A stretch of DNA of 57,170 nucleotides from Marinisporobacter sp. Lineage in GTDB: Bacteria; Bacillota; Clostridia; Peptostreptococcales; Thermotaleaceae. This document shows positions 32,904 to 41,740 of this stretch, piece by piece. The first letter of the stretch is position 1, and each line of letters begins with the position of its first letter. The position numbers were made by a program, and so were the translations under genes. Where the stretch lies: positions 1 through 57,170 of the forward strand of contig JAOARP010000037.1 in NCBI GenBank assembly GCA_025210525.1, read 5' to 3'. A model generated the notes under the pieces. The model saw nothing but the letters and a program-made list of their open reading frames with translations. It had not been told where the DNA came from and ran no database searches.

Positions 32904-34511
32904 ATGACTTCAGGCTATGTGCTACAAATGAAGAAGATAAAAAAAGAATACTTTGGAAATAAAGTATTAAAAGGTGTTAGCCTTTCTGTAAAACCAGGAG
33001 AGATTCATGCATTGTTAGGAGAAAATGGTGCAGGAAAATCTACCCTTATGAATATATTATTTGGCATGCCTGTGATTCATTCTACAGGAGGATTTGAGGG
33101 AGAGGTTATGATTGATGGAAAGCAAGTAAATGTAAAATCTCCCAAAGAAGCTATGGAAATAGGGATAGGGATGGTTCATCAAGAGTTTATGTTAGTTCCA
33201 GGTTTTAGTCTAACAGAAAATATAAAGCTAAATAGAGAAATTACAAAGGAAAACCCTCTTAGCAAATTAGTTGGTAAAAGTTTAAATATTTTAAATTATA
33301 AACAAATGAACAAGGATGCAAGAAAGGCATTAGACACCCTTGAGATCAATATAGAGGAGTGGGCAAAAGTAGAAGGATTACCTGTTGGATATATGCAATT
33401 TGTAGAAATTGCAAGAGAAATTGATAAAAGTAATGTAAAGCTTTTAGTATTTGATGAGCCAACGGCTGTTTTGACGGAGAGTGAAGCAGATAATTTGATG
33501 AAATCTATGAAACTAATAGCCGCTTCAGGAATTGCTATTTTATTTATAACCCATAGATTAGATGAAGTAATGGAGTGTGCTGATCATGTAACGATTTTAA
33601 GAGATGGAGAATTAGTCGCAACACGAAAAAAAGAAGAAACAAGTGTAGGAGAGCTTGCTGAATTGATGGTTGGCAGAAAGGTTGAAGTTACAAGCCAATC
33701 GGAAGATGGTAAGAAAAATTTTGAAAATCTAGAAACTATGCTTTCTATGAAAAATTTTCAAGTAGCTATGCCAGGGGAAGAAGTAAAGGGAATTGATTTA
33801 GAAATAAAAAAAGGAGAGATATTAGGTATAGGAGGACTTGCAGGACAAGGAAAAATAGGTATCGCCAATGGAATTATGGGTCTTTATGAATCAAATGGAG
33901 AAGTGTCTTTGAAAGGAAAAAAATTAAAACTTAATGATACGCGTACAGCCCTTAAAAGTGGTTTGGCTTTTGTTTCTGAGGATAGAAGGGGTGTTGGGCT
34001 TTTGTTAGATTCTTCTATTGAACATAATATTGTTGTAACAACCATGCAAGTAAAAGGTAAGTTTTTAAATAGAATTGCTTTTTTTGATCAATTAGATCGT
34101 AAGAAAATTCGAAAACATGCCTTAAAGATGATTGAGGATTTAGATATAAGATGTACAGGACCTATGCAGCTAACAAGAAGGCTGAGTGGAGGAAATCAGC
34201 AAAAGGTTTGTGTAGCAAGAGCATTAACATTAGAGCCAGATATTTTATTTGTTTCAGAGCCTACTAGAGGGATTGATATTGGAGCGAAAAAATTAGTATT
34301 AGATTTATTAGTAAAATTAAATGAAAAACTTGGAATGACCATTGTTATCACATCAAGTGAGCTAGCTGAATTAAGGTCTATTTGTGATCGGATTGCTATT
34401 ATCTCGGAAGGGGAAGTGGAAGGGATTCTGAGTCCTTTTGCAAGTGATAGAGACTTTGGTTTAATGATGGCTGGCGAATACCGTAAAATGCATAGTAAGG
34501 AGGCTTTATAA
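32904..34511 (+). CDS. ABC importer ATP-binding protein with two ABC domains (RbsA/MglA-type)
   Basis: A 535-residue protein with two fused nucleotide-binding domains, as in sugar and nucleoside importers. The first has Walker A GENGAGKST near residue 39, Q-loop HQEFMLVPG and the Walker B LLVFDEPTAVL near 177. The second, from about 280, has a degenerate Walker A (GLAGQGKIG), the usual situation in this class, with signature LSGGNQQK near 427 and DILFVSEPTRG near 446. The ATG has AAGGTGGTGG upstream. It is followed directly by two permease genes (stop TAA, then ATG). It probably works with the DUF3798 lipoprotein at 31562. Confidence 0.93.
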   Translation: MTSGYVLQMKKIKKEYFGNKVLKGVSLSVKPGEIHALLGENGAGKSTLMNILFGMPVIHSTGGFEGEVMIDGKQVNVKSPKEAMEIGIGMVHQEFMLVPGFSLTENIKLNREITKENPLSKLVGKSLNILNYKQMNKDARKALDTLEINIEEWAKVEGLPVGYMQFVEIAREIDKSNVKLLVFDEPTAVLTESEADNLMKSMKLIAASGIAILFITHRLDEVMECADHVTILRDGELVATRKKEETSVGELAELMVGRKVEVTSQSEDGKKNFENLETMLSMKNFQVAMPGEEVKGIDLEIKKGEILGIGGLAGQGKIGIANGIMGLYESNGEVSLKGKKLKLNDTRTALKSGLAFVSEDRRGVGLLLDSSIEHNIVVTTMQVKGKFLNRIAFFDQLDRKKIRKHALKMIEDLDIRCTGPMQLTRRLSGGNQQKVCVARALTLEPDILFVSEPTRGIDIGAKKLVLDLLVKLNEKLGMTIVITSSELAELRSICDRIAIISEGEVEGILSPFASDRDFGLMMAGEYRKMHSKEAL

Positions 34512-35552
34512 ATGAGTGAAGCAGTTAAACAATTTTCCAATAAAGTAGGTCTTCCGAGGATTATTATAAGTGCTTTTTTCATATTCCTTTTTCTAGTAGC
34601 CTTAATATTGAAATTACCAATAGCTAGCTTGATGTCTGATAGCATTAGAAGATTTGGTATGTATGGTGTATTAGTATTAGCCATGGTACCTGCTATACAA
34701 TCAGGAATAGGTCCAAACTTTGCATTACCCCTAGGAATTATTTGTGGTCTTTTAGGAGGCCTTATGAGTATAGAATTTGGATTTGTAGGAGCTAAAGGTT
34801 TTTGGGGAGCAATCATTATTTCATTGCCCTTCGCTGCAATTGTAGGATGGATTTATGGGATGCTTCTTAATAAGATTAAAGGGTCAGAAATGCTTGTTGC
34901 AACTTATACGGGTTTTTCAATTGTTTCTTTTATGAGCATTATGTGGATATTACTTCCCTTTAATCATCCTGAAATGGTTTGGCCCATAGGAAACGGACTT
35001 AGGGTAACTATTGCATTAGATTCAACCTTCGGGCAAATATTAAATAATTTTTTGTCAAAATCTATTTTAGGAGTAAATATTCCTACAGGCTTATTGTTAT
35101 TTTTCTTTAGTTGTTGTTTTCTAGTTTGGTTGTTCTCAAGAAGTAAGCTTGGAATTGCAATGAAAGCAGCAGGGGATAGTCCGAAATTTGCTTTAGCTTC
35201 TGGGATTAATGTAGATCAATGTAGAATCGTTGGAACTGTATTATCTACTGTGCTTGGAGCAGTTGGGATACTTGTTTATGCCCAAAGCTATGGGTTTATT
35301 CAATTGTATCAAGCACCGCTTATGATGGCGTTTCCAGCAGTGGCATCTGTATTAATCGGTGGTGCTTCAGCTACTCGTGCAAAAATATCCCATGTTATTT
35401 TAGGAGCTTTTTTATTCCAAGGTCTTTTAACGGTTGCTCTCCCAGTGGCAAATGAAATTGTAAGCGAAGGAAATTTATCAGAGGTTCTTAGAATGATTGT
35501 GCAAAACGGAATCATTCTTTATGCATTAACAAAAGTTGGGGGGGAAGAGTAA
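34512..35552 (+). CDS. ABC transporter permease, BPD_transp_2-type, subunit 1
   Basis: A 346-residue inner-membrane permease with about 8-10 hydrophobic segments, of the branched-chain/ribose/nucleoside (BPD_transp_2) type. The segment GSEMLVATYTGFSIV near residue 123 and the KAAGDSPKFALASGI coupling region near 217, which contacts the ATPase, are typical. A PAVASVLIGGASATRAKI segment follows near 275. It begins immediately after the ATPase gene stop and ends one base before the second permease start, so all are translationally linked. The substrate is unknown. Confidence 0.9.
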   Translation: MSEAVKQFSNKVGLPRIIISAFFIFLFLVALILKLPIASLMSDSIRRFGMYGVLVLAMVPAIQSGIGPNFALPLGIICGLLGGLMSIEFGFVGAKGFWGAIIISLPFAAIVGWIYGMLLNKIKGSEMLVATYTGFSIVSFMSIMWILLPFNHPEMVWPIGNGLRVTIALDSTFGQILNNFLSKSILGVNIPTGLLLFFFSCCFLVWLFSRSKLGIAMKAAGDSPKFALASGINVDQCRIVGTVLSTVLGAVGILVYAQSYGFIQLYQAPLMMAFPAVASVLIGGASATRAKISHVILGAFLFQGLLTVALPVANEIVSEGNLSEVLRMIVQNGIILYALTKVGGEE

Positions 35553-35553
35553 T

Positions 35554-36864
35554 ATGGCACCTATGAGTAATGCAAAGTCGTCAATGAGTACATTAGAAAA
35601 TAAAGAGACAGCATTTAATTTTAAAAACTTTTTAATTAACAATAGTGTAACCATATTATTTATGATTATATGTTTAATAGGCGTTAAACTTTCAAAGCTA
35701 CCATTATTCTTTATAGGAAGCGAACTTTTAACAAGAATTACGAGAAATTCATTTTTAGTACTTTCCTTGATTATTCCTGTATTAGCAGGTATGGGACTCA
35801 ATTTTGGAATCACTATTGGGGCAATGGCTGGACAAATAGCTATTTTTACAGTAATGCACTGGGGTATTACAGGAATAAAAGGCTTTTTATTATGTGCCTT
35901 ATTAGCAGTGCCTTTGGCTTTATTATTTGGTAGCCTTATAGGAAAATTACTGAATAAAACAAAGGGACAAGAAATGATTGCTAGTATGATAGCTGGTTTC
36001 TTTGCTAATGGAATTTATCAATTTATATTTTTATTTTCTATTGGTACCATCATACCTATAAAAGATCCTGTGATGATTTTAAGTAGTGGTGTAGGTGTAA
36101 GAAATACTATTGATTTGTCAAGAAATGTGGGGATCAAATATGCATTAGATAATCTTATTAAATTACCTGCTTTTCATGTGTTTTTAGTAGGGGCCATCTT
36201 GACTATGTTTATTTACACTGGATTTAGAATCTATAGTAAAAAAGAAAAAATTTTCACAGGAAAATATGCAATAACTATGGTTAGTTGTTTTGTATTGGCA
36301 GTAGTGAGTGGTATATTTATTTTGGGGGGTAGCTATCTTCCAAATGAATTAAAAATGTTTAAAAATATAAAACTACCTGTGATCACATGTGTTGTTGTTG
36401 CGGCACTTTGTATATTTAATGTATTGATAGTAAAAACAAAATTAGGGCAAGATTTTAGAACAGTTGGTCAAGATAATCATATTGCAAAGGTTTCTGGGAT
36501 TAATGTAGATAAGGTGAGGATGATTGCCATTACTCTTTCAACCTTACTAGCTGCATGGGGACAATTGATCTTTCTACAAAATATGGGAACCCTCAATACC
36601 TATGGAAGTCATGTTCAAATTGCTACCTTTTCAATTGCAGCCCTTCTAATTGGTGGAGCATCTGTATCAAGAGCAACTATTGGGCAAGCACTTCTGGGGA
36701 CTGTATTATTTCACACATTATTTATTGTTTCCCCAAAGGCGGGCAAAAATCTATTTGGAGATGCCCAAATAGGAGAATTCTTTAGAGCCTTTGTTGCTTA
36801 TGGTGTTATTGGTCTTTCTTTAGGACTTCACGCGTGGAAAAAGCGGATACAATTAAAAAAATAG
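35554..36864 (+). CDS. ABC transporter permease, BPD_transp_2-type, subunit 2
   Basis: A 436-residue permease of the same class as its neighbour, longer because of an N-terminal extension and a central hydrophobic insertion (about 215-290). GQEMIASMIAGFFANGI near residue 140 parallels the TM helix of the first permease, and TVGQDNHIAKVSGINVDKVRM near 300-320 is the ATPase coupling region, followed by LIGGASVSRATIG. The start is taken as ATG 35554, with GGGGGAAGAG upstream and one base after the preceding stop; an upstream in-frame TTG overlaps that gene. The two permeases should form a heterodimer. Confidence 0.9.
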   Translation: MAPMSNAKSSMSTLENKETAFNFKNFLINNSVTILFMIICLIGVKLSKLPLFFIGSELLTRITRNSFLVLSLIIPVLAGMGLNFGITIGAMAGQIAIFTVMHWGITGIKGFLLCALLAVPLALLFGSLIGKLLNKTKGQEMIASMIAGFFANGIYQFIFLFSIGTIIPIKDPVMILSSGVGVRNTIDLSRNVGIKYALDNLIKLPAFHVFLVGAILTMFIYTGFRIYSKKEKIFTGKYAITMVSCFVLAVVSGIFILGGSYLPNELKMFKNIKLPVITCVVVAALCIFNVLIVKTKLGQDFRTVGQDNHIAKVSGINVDKVRMIAITLSTLLAAWGQLIFLQNMGTLNTYGSHVQIATFSIAALLIGGASVSRATIGQALLGTVLFHTLFIVSPKAGKNLFGDAQIGEFFRAFVAYGVIGLSLGLHAWKKRIQLKK

Positions 36865-36883
36865 AATAAAATAAGAAAAAGCG

Positions 36884-36912
36884 TTGACAACATAAAATTT
36901 TAGTGATAAACT
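36884..36912 (+). promoter_or_regulatory. Sigma-A promoter of infC-rpmI-rplT
   Basis: TTGACA and TAAACT with 17-base spacing, just before the leader RNA. Confidence 0.75.
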
Positions 36913-36918
36913 ATGCAA

Positions 36919-37058
36919 GTAATATCAAGCAGAAGATTTCCGCTTCTCACCTTACAACTAGGGTTCGTAAGGTTCATAGCTTAGTGACTTGCTACATAAT
37001 AATGCAAGGGTTTTATTGGCTTGTGAAGCGGATGTGTTTATGCATCCGCTTTTTATTT
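36919..37058 (+). promoter_or_regulatory. L20 leader (ribosomal protein autoregulatory leader)
   Basis: The untranslated leader upstream of infC has a terminator, AAGCGGATG with CATCCGCTT then TTTATTTT (37027-37058). A complementary upstream segment, CCGCTTC (36940-36946), can pair with GAAGCGG (37025-37031), offering a mutually exclusive fold. This is the arrangement of Firmicute L20 leaders, in which protein L20 controls termination. Confidence 0.8.
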
Positions 37059-37113
37059 TGTTATATATATTTATGTCTCTCTGGGGAGAATTAATTTTAG
37101 GAGGTGTCCAATC

Positions 37114-37623
37114 ATTAAAGAATTAGATATTAATGAAGCGATTAGGGACCGAGAAGTTAGACTGATTGATACGGATGGTGAGCAATTAGGAGTTGTTGCA
37201 GGAAGAAAAGCATTAGAGATGGCTATAGAAAAGAGATTAGATTTAGTAAAAATAGCGCCTCAAGCAAAGCCACCTGTTTGTAAGATCATGGATTATGGAA
37301 AATATAAGTTTGAGCAAGCAAAAAAAGAAAAAGAAGCAAAGAAAAAACAAAAAGTCATTAATGTAAAAGAAGTTCGATTAAGTCTTAATATCGAACAACA
37401 TGACTTAACTGTAAAAGCAAATAGAGCTATTTCATTCTTATCAAAGGGTGACAAAGTAAAAGTTACCTTAAGATTTAAAGGTAGAGAAATGGGTTATACC
37501 AAATTAGGATATGATGTAATGAACAAATTTAGTGAGCTCATTTCAGAAGTTAGTACCATAGAGAAAAAGCCAAAATTGGAAGGTAGGAGCATGACTATGT
37601 TCTTAGCACCAAAAAATGCTTAG
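37114..37623 (+). CDS. infC: Translation initiation factor IF-3 (non-ATG start)
   Basis: IF-3 keeps the 30S subunit free and checks the initiator tRNA. No ATG lies near the conserved N terminus: the frame runs [23 protein letters not shown] from about residue 6, and AGGAGGTG (37099-37106) is followed by ATC (37111) and ATT (37114). I choose ATT, giving 169 residues, because infC of E. coli and Bacillus also starts with AUU and IF-3 discriminates against such codons, giving autoregulation. [12 protein letters not shown] near 75 and the C-terminal domain from about 85 are intact. It is followed by rpmI and rplT. Confidence 0.93.
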   Translation: MKELDINEAIRDREVRLIDTDGEQLGVVAGRKALEMAIEKRLDLVKIAPQAKPPVCKIMDYGKYKFEQAKKEKEAKKKQKVINVKEVRLSLNIEQHDLTVKANRAISFLSKGDKVKVTLRFKGREMGYTKLGYDVMNKFSELISEVSTIEKKPKLEGRSMTMFLAPKNA

Positions 37624-37646
37624 ATGATAGAGGGGAGGAAACAATC

Positions 37647-37844
37647 ATGCCAAAAATGAAAACACATCGAGGAGCAGCAAAGAGATTCAAAATAACAAAA
37701 AGTGGAAAAGTTAAAAGAGCAAAAGCTTACAAAAGCCATATTTTAACTAAAAAGAGCCCTAAGAGAAAGAGAAATTTAAGAAAAGCTGCTATGATGCCAA
37801 AGGCTGAAGAGAGAAGAATAAAGAAAGTATTACCATACGCATAG
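37647..37844 (+). CDS. rpmI: 50S ribosomal protein L35
   Basis: A 65-residue highly basic protein with the L35 signature: [19 protein letters not shown] at the N terminus and the central [14 protein letters not shown]. Length is standard. It lies 23 bases after infC and 29 before rplT, with GAGGGGAGGAAAC upstream, in the conserved infC-rpmI-rplT order. Confidence 0.98.
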   Translation: MPKMKTHRGAAKRFKITKSGKVKRAKAYKSHILTKKSPKRKRNLRKAAMMPKAEERRIKKVLPYA

Positions 37845-37873
37845 AAATAGGAAGGTAAAGGAGGTAGAAACAA

Positions 37874-38233
37874 ATGGCAAGAGTAAAAAAAGCAATGAAT
37901 GCAAAAAAGAAACATAAAAAAATATTAAAACTTGCAAAAGGATTTTATGGAGCTAAAAGTAAGATTTTCAGAGCTGCAAATCCAGCAGTAATGAGATCTT
38001 TAAGATCTGCATATATAGGAAGAAAATTAAAGAAAAGAGATTTTAGAAAGTTATGGATTGCAAGAATTAATGCTGCTGCAAGAATGAATAATATTTCATA
38101 CAGCAGACTAATCAATGGATTAAAGCTAGCAGGAGTAGGAATCAACAGAAAAATGTTAGCTGAAATGGCAATTTATGATGAAAAAGGTTTTGCACAATTA
38201 GTAGATGTTGCAAAACAAAAATTGAATGCGTAA
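37874..38233 (+). CDS. rplT: 50S ribosomal protein L20
   Basis: A 119-residue protein. The N-terminal basic helix ([25 protein letters not shown]), followed by the [25 protein letters not shown] signature around residues 45-70, identifies L20. It builds 23S rRNA and likely represses its own operon through the leader at 36919. GGAGG precedes the ATG. Confidence 0.98.
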   Translation: MARVKKAMNAKKKHKKILKLAKGFYGAKSKIFRAANPAVMRSLRSAYIGRKLKKRDFRKLWIARINAAARMNNISYSRLINGLKLAGVGINRKMLAEMAIYDEKGFAQLVDVAKQKLNA

Positions 38234-38235
38234 AA

Positions 38236-38266
38236 ATAGACTCTATTGATGAGTCTATTTTTTTCA
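38236..38266 (+). terminator. Terminator of infC-rpmI-rplT
   Basis: AAATAGACTC pairs with GAGTCTATTT around TATTGAT, followed by a T run. Confidence 0.92.
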
Positions 38267-38393
38267 TTGTTTATTCATATCTTTATAATAATTTGTTTAA
38301 AATAATATGTAGGAGTCTATAACTTTTCTTTTAAAAATAGTTTGTTAATGCTATAATAAATGCATGAGAAAATGAGGAAAAATTTGGACAGGG

Positions 38394-39758
38394 GTGATTT
38401 CAATCGATATTAATAAAAGAATTGACAAATATAAGTTAAACCCTGCACAGATACTTGTTTTAGGATTTGCTAGTGTCATTTTAATGGGGGGGATACTTTT
38501 AAGTCTTCCTATTGCATCAAAGTCTGGACACAGTGTAGGTTTTTTGAATGCAGTTTTTACAGCCACGTCAGCCGTATGTGTAACAGGACTTGTTGTTGTT
38601 GATACGGGGACTCACTGGACTGTTTTTGGGCAAACGGTTATTATTCTTTTAATTCAAATTGGTGGACTTGGATTTATGAGTATGGCTACCTTTTTTGCCT
38701 TGATTTTTGGGAAAAGAATCACTTTAAGAGAACGTCTAGTTATGCAGGAGGCACTCAATCAATTTAATATATCAGGAATTGTACGTCTTACAAAATATAT
38801 ATTGATTACAACCTTTACCATAGAAGGAATAGGAGCAATTCTTTTATCTTTTAAGTTTATTCCTCTATATGGGTTATCCAAAGGAATAGGATTTAGTATA
38901 TTCCATGCTATTTCTGCTTTTTGTAATGCAGGTTTTGATTTAATAGGAAACTTTAGAAGCTTAACGCCTTTTGCTGATGATTTTCTTATTAATATTGTTA
39001 TAAGTTTTTTGATTATAGCAGGAGGATTAGGATTTACAGTAATTGTTGAAGTGATTCAAAAAAGAAAGTTTTCAAAATTTAGTTTACATACAAAATTAGT
39101 ACTTTATATTACAGGAGTTTTATTATTAGTAGGTTTTATAGCTGTTTTTATACTAGAGTATAGCAATCCAGAAACTCTTGGGAAACTCACTTTTAAAGGA
39201 AAATTATTAGGGGCACTATTTCATTCTGTTACACCTAGAACAGCAGGATTCAATACTTTACCATCAGACAAATTAACAACAGCTACCATTTTTATGACAA
39301 TGGTATTTATGTTTATTGGTGGTTCTTCAGGCTCCACAGCTGGAGGAGTAAAGACCACAACAGCAGGAGTGATTGTCTTTACCATTATCAATATTATCAA
39401 GGGAAAAGAAGATACAGAAGTTTTTAATAGAAGAATTCCTAGAGATATTATTAACAGATCTTTGGCTGTAATAGGGATTGCTATGTCGTTAGTTATATTT
39501 GTCACTATGATTTTATCTATAACAGAAGTAGGTCATAGCTTTATGGAAATTTTCTTTGAAGTGACTTCCGCCTTTGGAACAGTAGGATTATCTTTAGGAA
39601 TGACACCAAGTCTTAGTATTGTAGGAAAAATTGTTATTTCTCTTACTATGTTTGCAGGTAGAGTAGGTCCTATGACCATTGCATTAGCTTTAGCAAGACA
39701 ACAACAGAAACACAAGGGATTGATTAAATATCCAGAAGAAAGAGTAATCGTAGGATAG
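38394..39758 (+). CDS. ktrB: Potassium uptake protein, TrkH/KtrB membrane subunit
   Basis: A 454-residue potassium channel-like transporter with about ten hydrophobic segments and four P-loop-type repeats: TSAVCVTGLVVVDTG near 62, FHAISAFCNAGFDLIGN near 170, HSVTPRTAGFNT near 278 and EVTSAFGTVGLSLG near 390. These carry the selectivity-filter glycines. The TrkA/KtrA gene follows 10 bases downstream, and the pair forms the Ktr system. The start is uncertain: GTG at 38394 is used, but AGGGGTG lies at 38390-38396, just where an RBS for an in-frame ATC (38403) or ATT (38409) would be. No c-di-AMP riboswitch was seen. Confidence 0.93.
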   Translation: MISIDINKRIDKYKLNPAQILVLGFASVILMGGILLSLPIASKSGHSVGFLNAVFTATSAVCVTGLVVVDTGTHWTVFGQTVIILLIQIGGLGFMSMATFFALIFGKRITLRERLVMQEALNQFNISGIVRLTKYILITTFTIEGIGAILLSFKFIPLYGLSKGIGFSIFHAISAFCNAGFDLIGNFRSLTPFADDFLINIVISFLIIAGGLGFTVIVEVIQKRKFSKFSLHTKLVLYITGVLLLVGFIAVFILEYSNPETLGKLTFKGKLLGALFHSVTPRTAGFNTLPSDKLTTATIFMTMVFMFIGGSSGSTAGGVKTTTAGVIVFTIINIIKGKEDTEVFNRRIPRDIINRSLAVIGIAMSLVIFVTMILSITEVGHSFMEIFFEVTSAFGTVGLSLGMTPSLSIVGKIVISLTMFAGRVGPMTIALALARQQQKHKGLIKYPEERVIVG

Positions 39759-39768
39759 GGGTGTTATA

Positions 39769-40419
39769 ATGAAACAATTTGTAGTAATAGGTTGTGGAAG
39801 GTTTGGTTCAAGTGTGGCTAGAACTCTTTATGGATTAGGCTTTGATGTATTAGCAATCGATGGAAATGAAGATGTAATCCAAGGAATAGCTGATTCTGTT
39901 ACCCATGCAGTACAAGCAGATGCAACAGAAGAGGCGTCTATTAAATCTCTTGGAATGAGTAATTTTGATGTTGCAGTTATTACAATTGGTTCCAATATAC
40001 AAGCTTCTATTATGGCTACCCTCATTGTAAAAGAATTAGGTGTAAAGCATGTAGTAGCTAAAGCTCAAAATGAACAACATGCGAAGGTTCTTTATAAAAT
40101 CGGAGCTGATAGAGTTGTATTTCCTGAAAGAGATATGGGAGTTAGGGTTGCTCATAACCTAGTATCATCCAATTTCTTAGATATTATAGAATTGGCTCCT
40201 GATTATAGTATTGTAGAAATATCTGCTCTTGAAGAATGGGCAGGAAAAAACTTAAAAGACTTAAATATGAGAGCAAACTATGGTATTAATGTAATGGCCA
40301 TTAAGCATGGAACAGAGATTAATATATCTCCAAGGGCAACAGACACGGTAAAGGGTGATGATGTATTAGTGGTGATTGGACATAATGATGATTTACAGAA
40401 GATAGAACAGAAAGCATAA
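39769..40419 (+). CDS. ktrA: Potassium uptake regulatory subunit TrkA/KtrA
   Basis: A 216-residue cytoplasmic RCK protein that gates the KtrB channel. The Rossmann motif GCGRFGSSVARTLY (residues 8-21) binds NAD(H) or ATP, VLAIDGNEDVI carries the conserved Asp, and the C-terminal RCK_C/TrkA-C domain spans about 135-216. Domain order and length are normal. ATG with AGGGGTG upstream. It lies 10 bases after ktrB and 18 before the RNA methyltransferase gene. Confidence 0.95.
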   Translation: MKQFVVIGCGRFGSSVARTLYGLGFDVLAIDGNEDVIQGIADSVTHAVQADATEEASIKSLGMSNFDVAVITIGSNIQASIMATLIVKELGVKHVVAKAQNEQHAKVLYKIGADRVVFPERDMGVRVAHNLVSSNFLDIIELAPDYSIVEISALEEWAGKNLKDLNMRANYGINVMAIKHGTEINISPRATDTVKGDDVLVVIGHNDDLQKIEQKA

Positions 40420-40437
40420 AATAAGAGGTGGAAATAG

Positions 40438-41250
40438 TTGATCTTAAAGATTAATTCTAGTGACAATGGAACCATTAAACATGTAAGAGAATTAAAGAAA
40501 AAAAAATATAGACAAAAATATAGTGAGTACATAGTAGAAGGAATACGAATTATTCGTGATGCCTTAGCGAGCAATAAGAAAATCCAATATATATTGTTTG
40601 ATGAAAAGCTCTATACCGTAGCTGGAGGAGAAGCGTTACTCAATGATTTAATGGGGAACAATATAAAAATTTATGAAATTCCTAATAAGATTTATATGAA
40701 TCTTTCGGATACACAAAATCCACAAGGAATTATGGCTATTCTTCCTATGGAGGATTATGATTTAGACCATGTACTAGATGATTCAAAGGATTTGTTTTTA
40801 GTTCTTGATCGAGTACAAGATCCAGGAAATTTAGGAACAATTATACGGACAGCTGATGCTGCAGGCTTTTCTGCTGTTATTTTAGCAAAGGGATGTGTTG
40901 ACTTATACAATTTAAAGACTATAAGGTCAACAATGGGTTCTATATTTCATTTTCCTATTATTCAAGGAGATGAAACGATGGACATTATCAAAAAACTAAA
41001 ATCAAAAGATATTAAAATCGTTAGTACAAGCTTAGAAACAGAAAAGTACTATGATGAAGTGAACTATAATGAAAGAACAGCATTTATTATAGGAAATGAA
41101 GCAAATGGTGTGTTAGAGGAAGTGTTAGAGTATTCTGATGAATTAGTAAAAATTCCAATGATGGGTAAGGCGGAATCATTGAACGCTTCTATTGCCGCAT
41201 CCATCATGATGTATGAAGCAGTAAGACAGAAAAGGAATCAGAAAATTTAA
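40438..41250 (+). CDS. TrmH-family (SpoU) RNA 2'-O-methyltransferase
   Basis: A 270-residue RNA methyltransferase. An N-terminal substrate-binding domain (about 1-95; YIVEGIRIIRDAL) is followed by the trefoil-knot SPOUT domain (about 115-268). The three motifs are visible: DPGNLGTIIRTADAAGF near 128, FIIGNEANGV near 219 and AESLNASIAASIMMYE near 245. It most likely methylates rRNA or tRNA ribose at an unknown position. The start is TTG at 40438, supported by AGAGGTGG 6 bases upstream. It may be transcribed with ktrB-ktrA. Confidence 0.92.
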   Translation: MILKINSSDNGTIKHVRELKKKKYRQKYSEYIVEGIRIIRDALASNKKIQYILFDEKLYTVAGGEALLNDLMGNNIKIYEIPNKIYMNLSDTQNPQGIMAILPMEDYDLDHVLDDSKDLFLVLDRVQDPGNLGTIIRTADAAGFSAVILAKGCVDLYNLKTIRSTMGSIFHFPIIQGDETMDIIKKLKSKDIKIVSTSLETEKYYDEVNYNERTAFIIGNEANGVLEEVLEYSDELVKIPMMGKAESLNASIAASIMMYEAVRQKRNQKI

Positions 41251-41279
41251 AAAATAGTACAAATAGACAATTTATTTTC

Positions 41280-41308
41280 TTGTAAACCGGATTTTGCTGT
41301 GCTATAAT
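41280..41308 (+). promoter_or_regulatory. Sigma-A promoter of the yqzL-like gene and pheST
   Basis: TTGTAA and TATAAT with 17-base spacing. No other promoter was seen before the pheS T-box, so this one may serve both. Confidence 0.7.
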
Positions 41309-41345
41309 GGAGGAAAAGCGGCTATTAAAAAGGGGTGCAGCCATT

Positions 41346-41441
41346 ATGATAGGTACAGCTGAGTGGTTTTGGAAAGTTTTTATGTTAACCGGAAGTATTA
41401 ATGCCTATTTGGGTTACAGAGAATTAGTTGCAAATTATTAA
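41346..41441 (+). CDS. YqzL-like small protein (31 residues)
   Basis: The frame encodes 31 residues, MIGTAEWFWKVFMLTGSINAYLGYRELVANY, split here as a Trp/Phe-rich first half and a TGSINAYLGYREL core. The core resembles the YqzL family of short Firmicute proteins (x-TG-x-I-x-AYL-x-Y-x-EL). AAGGGGTG lies 9-14 bases before the ATG. It is too short for most gene callers. It sits between the TrmH-type gene and the pheS T-box, downstream of a strong -10 region. Function unknown. Confidence 0.78.
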   Translation: MIGTAEWFWKVFMLTGSINAYLGYRELVANY

Positions 41442-41449
41442 TATGGATA

Positions 41450-41688
41450 TGGGTAATGATAGAGAAAAGTAGGTTATGAATTGCTTTACAGAGAGAAAAT
41501 GCCGAGGGCTGAGAGCATTTTTAAATGACAATATAATTGAAGTTCCCTCTTGAACTATAGAGCTGAAAAATGAGTAGGTTCTATCGGTAGACGCCGTTAA
41601 GTCAAAGAAGTGGTTAAAGAAATTTAACTATTAGGGTGGTACCGCGGAGAATCTTCGTCCCTTTTGGGATTGAAGATTTTTTTATTTG
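41450..41688 (+). promoter_or_regulatory. T-box leader, phenylalanine-responsive
   Basis: The T-box sequence AGGGTGGTACCGCGGAG (about 41633-41650) is followed by a terminator, AATCTTCGTCCC with GGGATTGAAGATT and then TTTTTT. A TTC at 41543-41545, in the expected specifier region, fits phenylalanine. The 300-base gap upstream of pheS is filled by this leader. Confidence 0.92.
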
Positions 41689-41740
41689 GTTATAATTAAA
41701 TAATATATTTATATAAGGATTAATAGAAAGGAGCATATAA

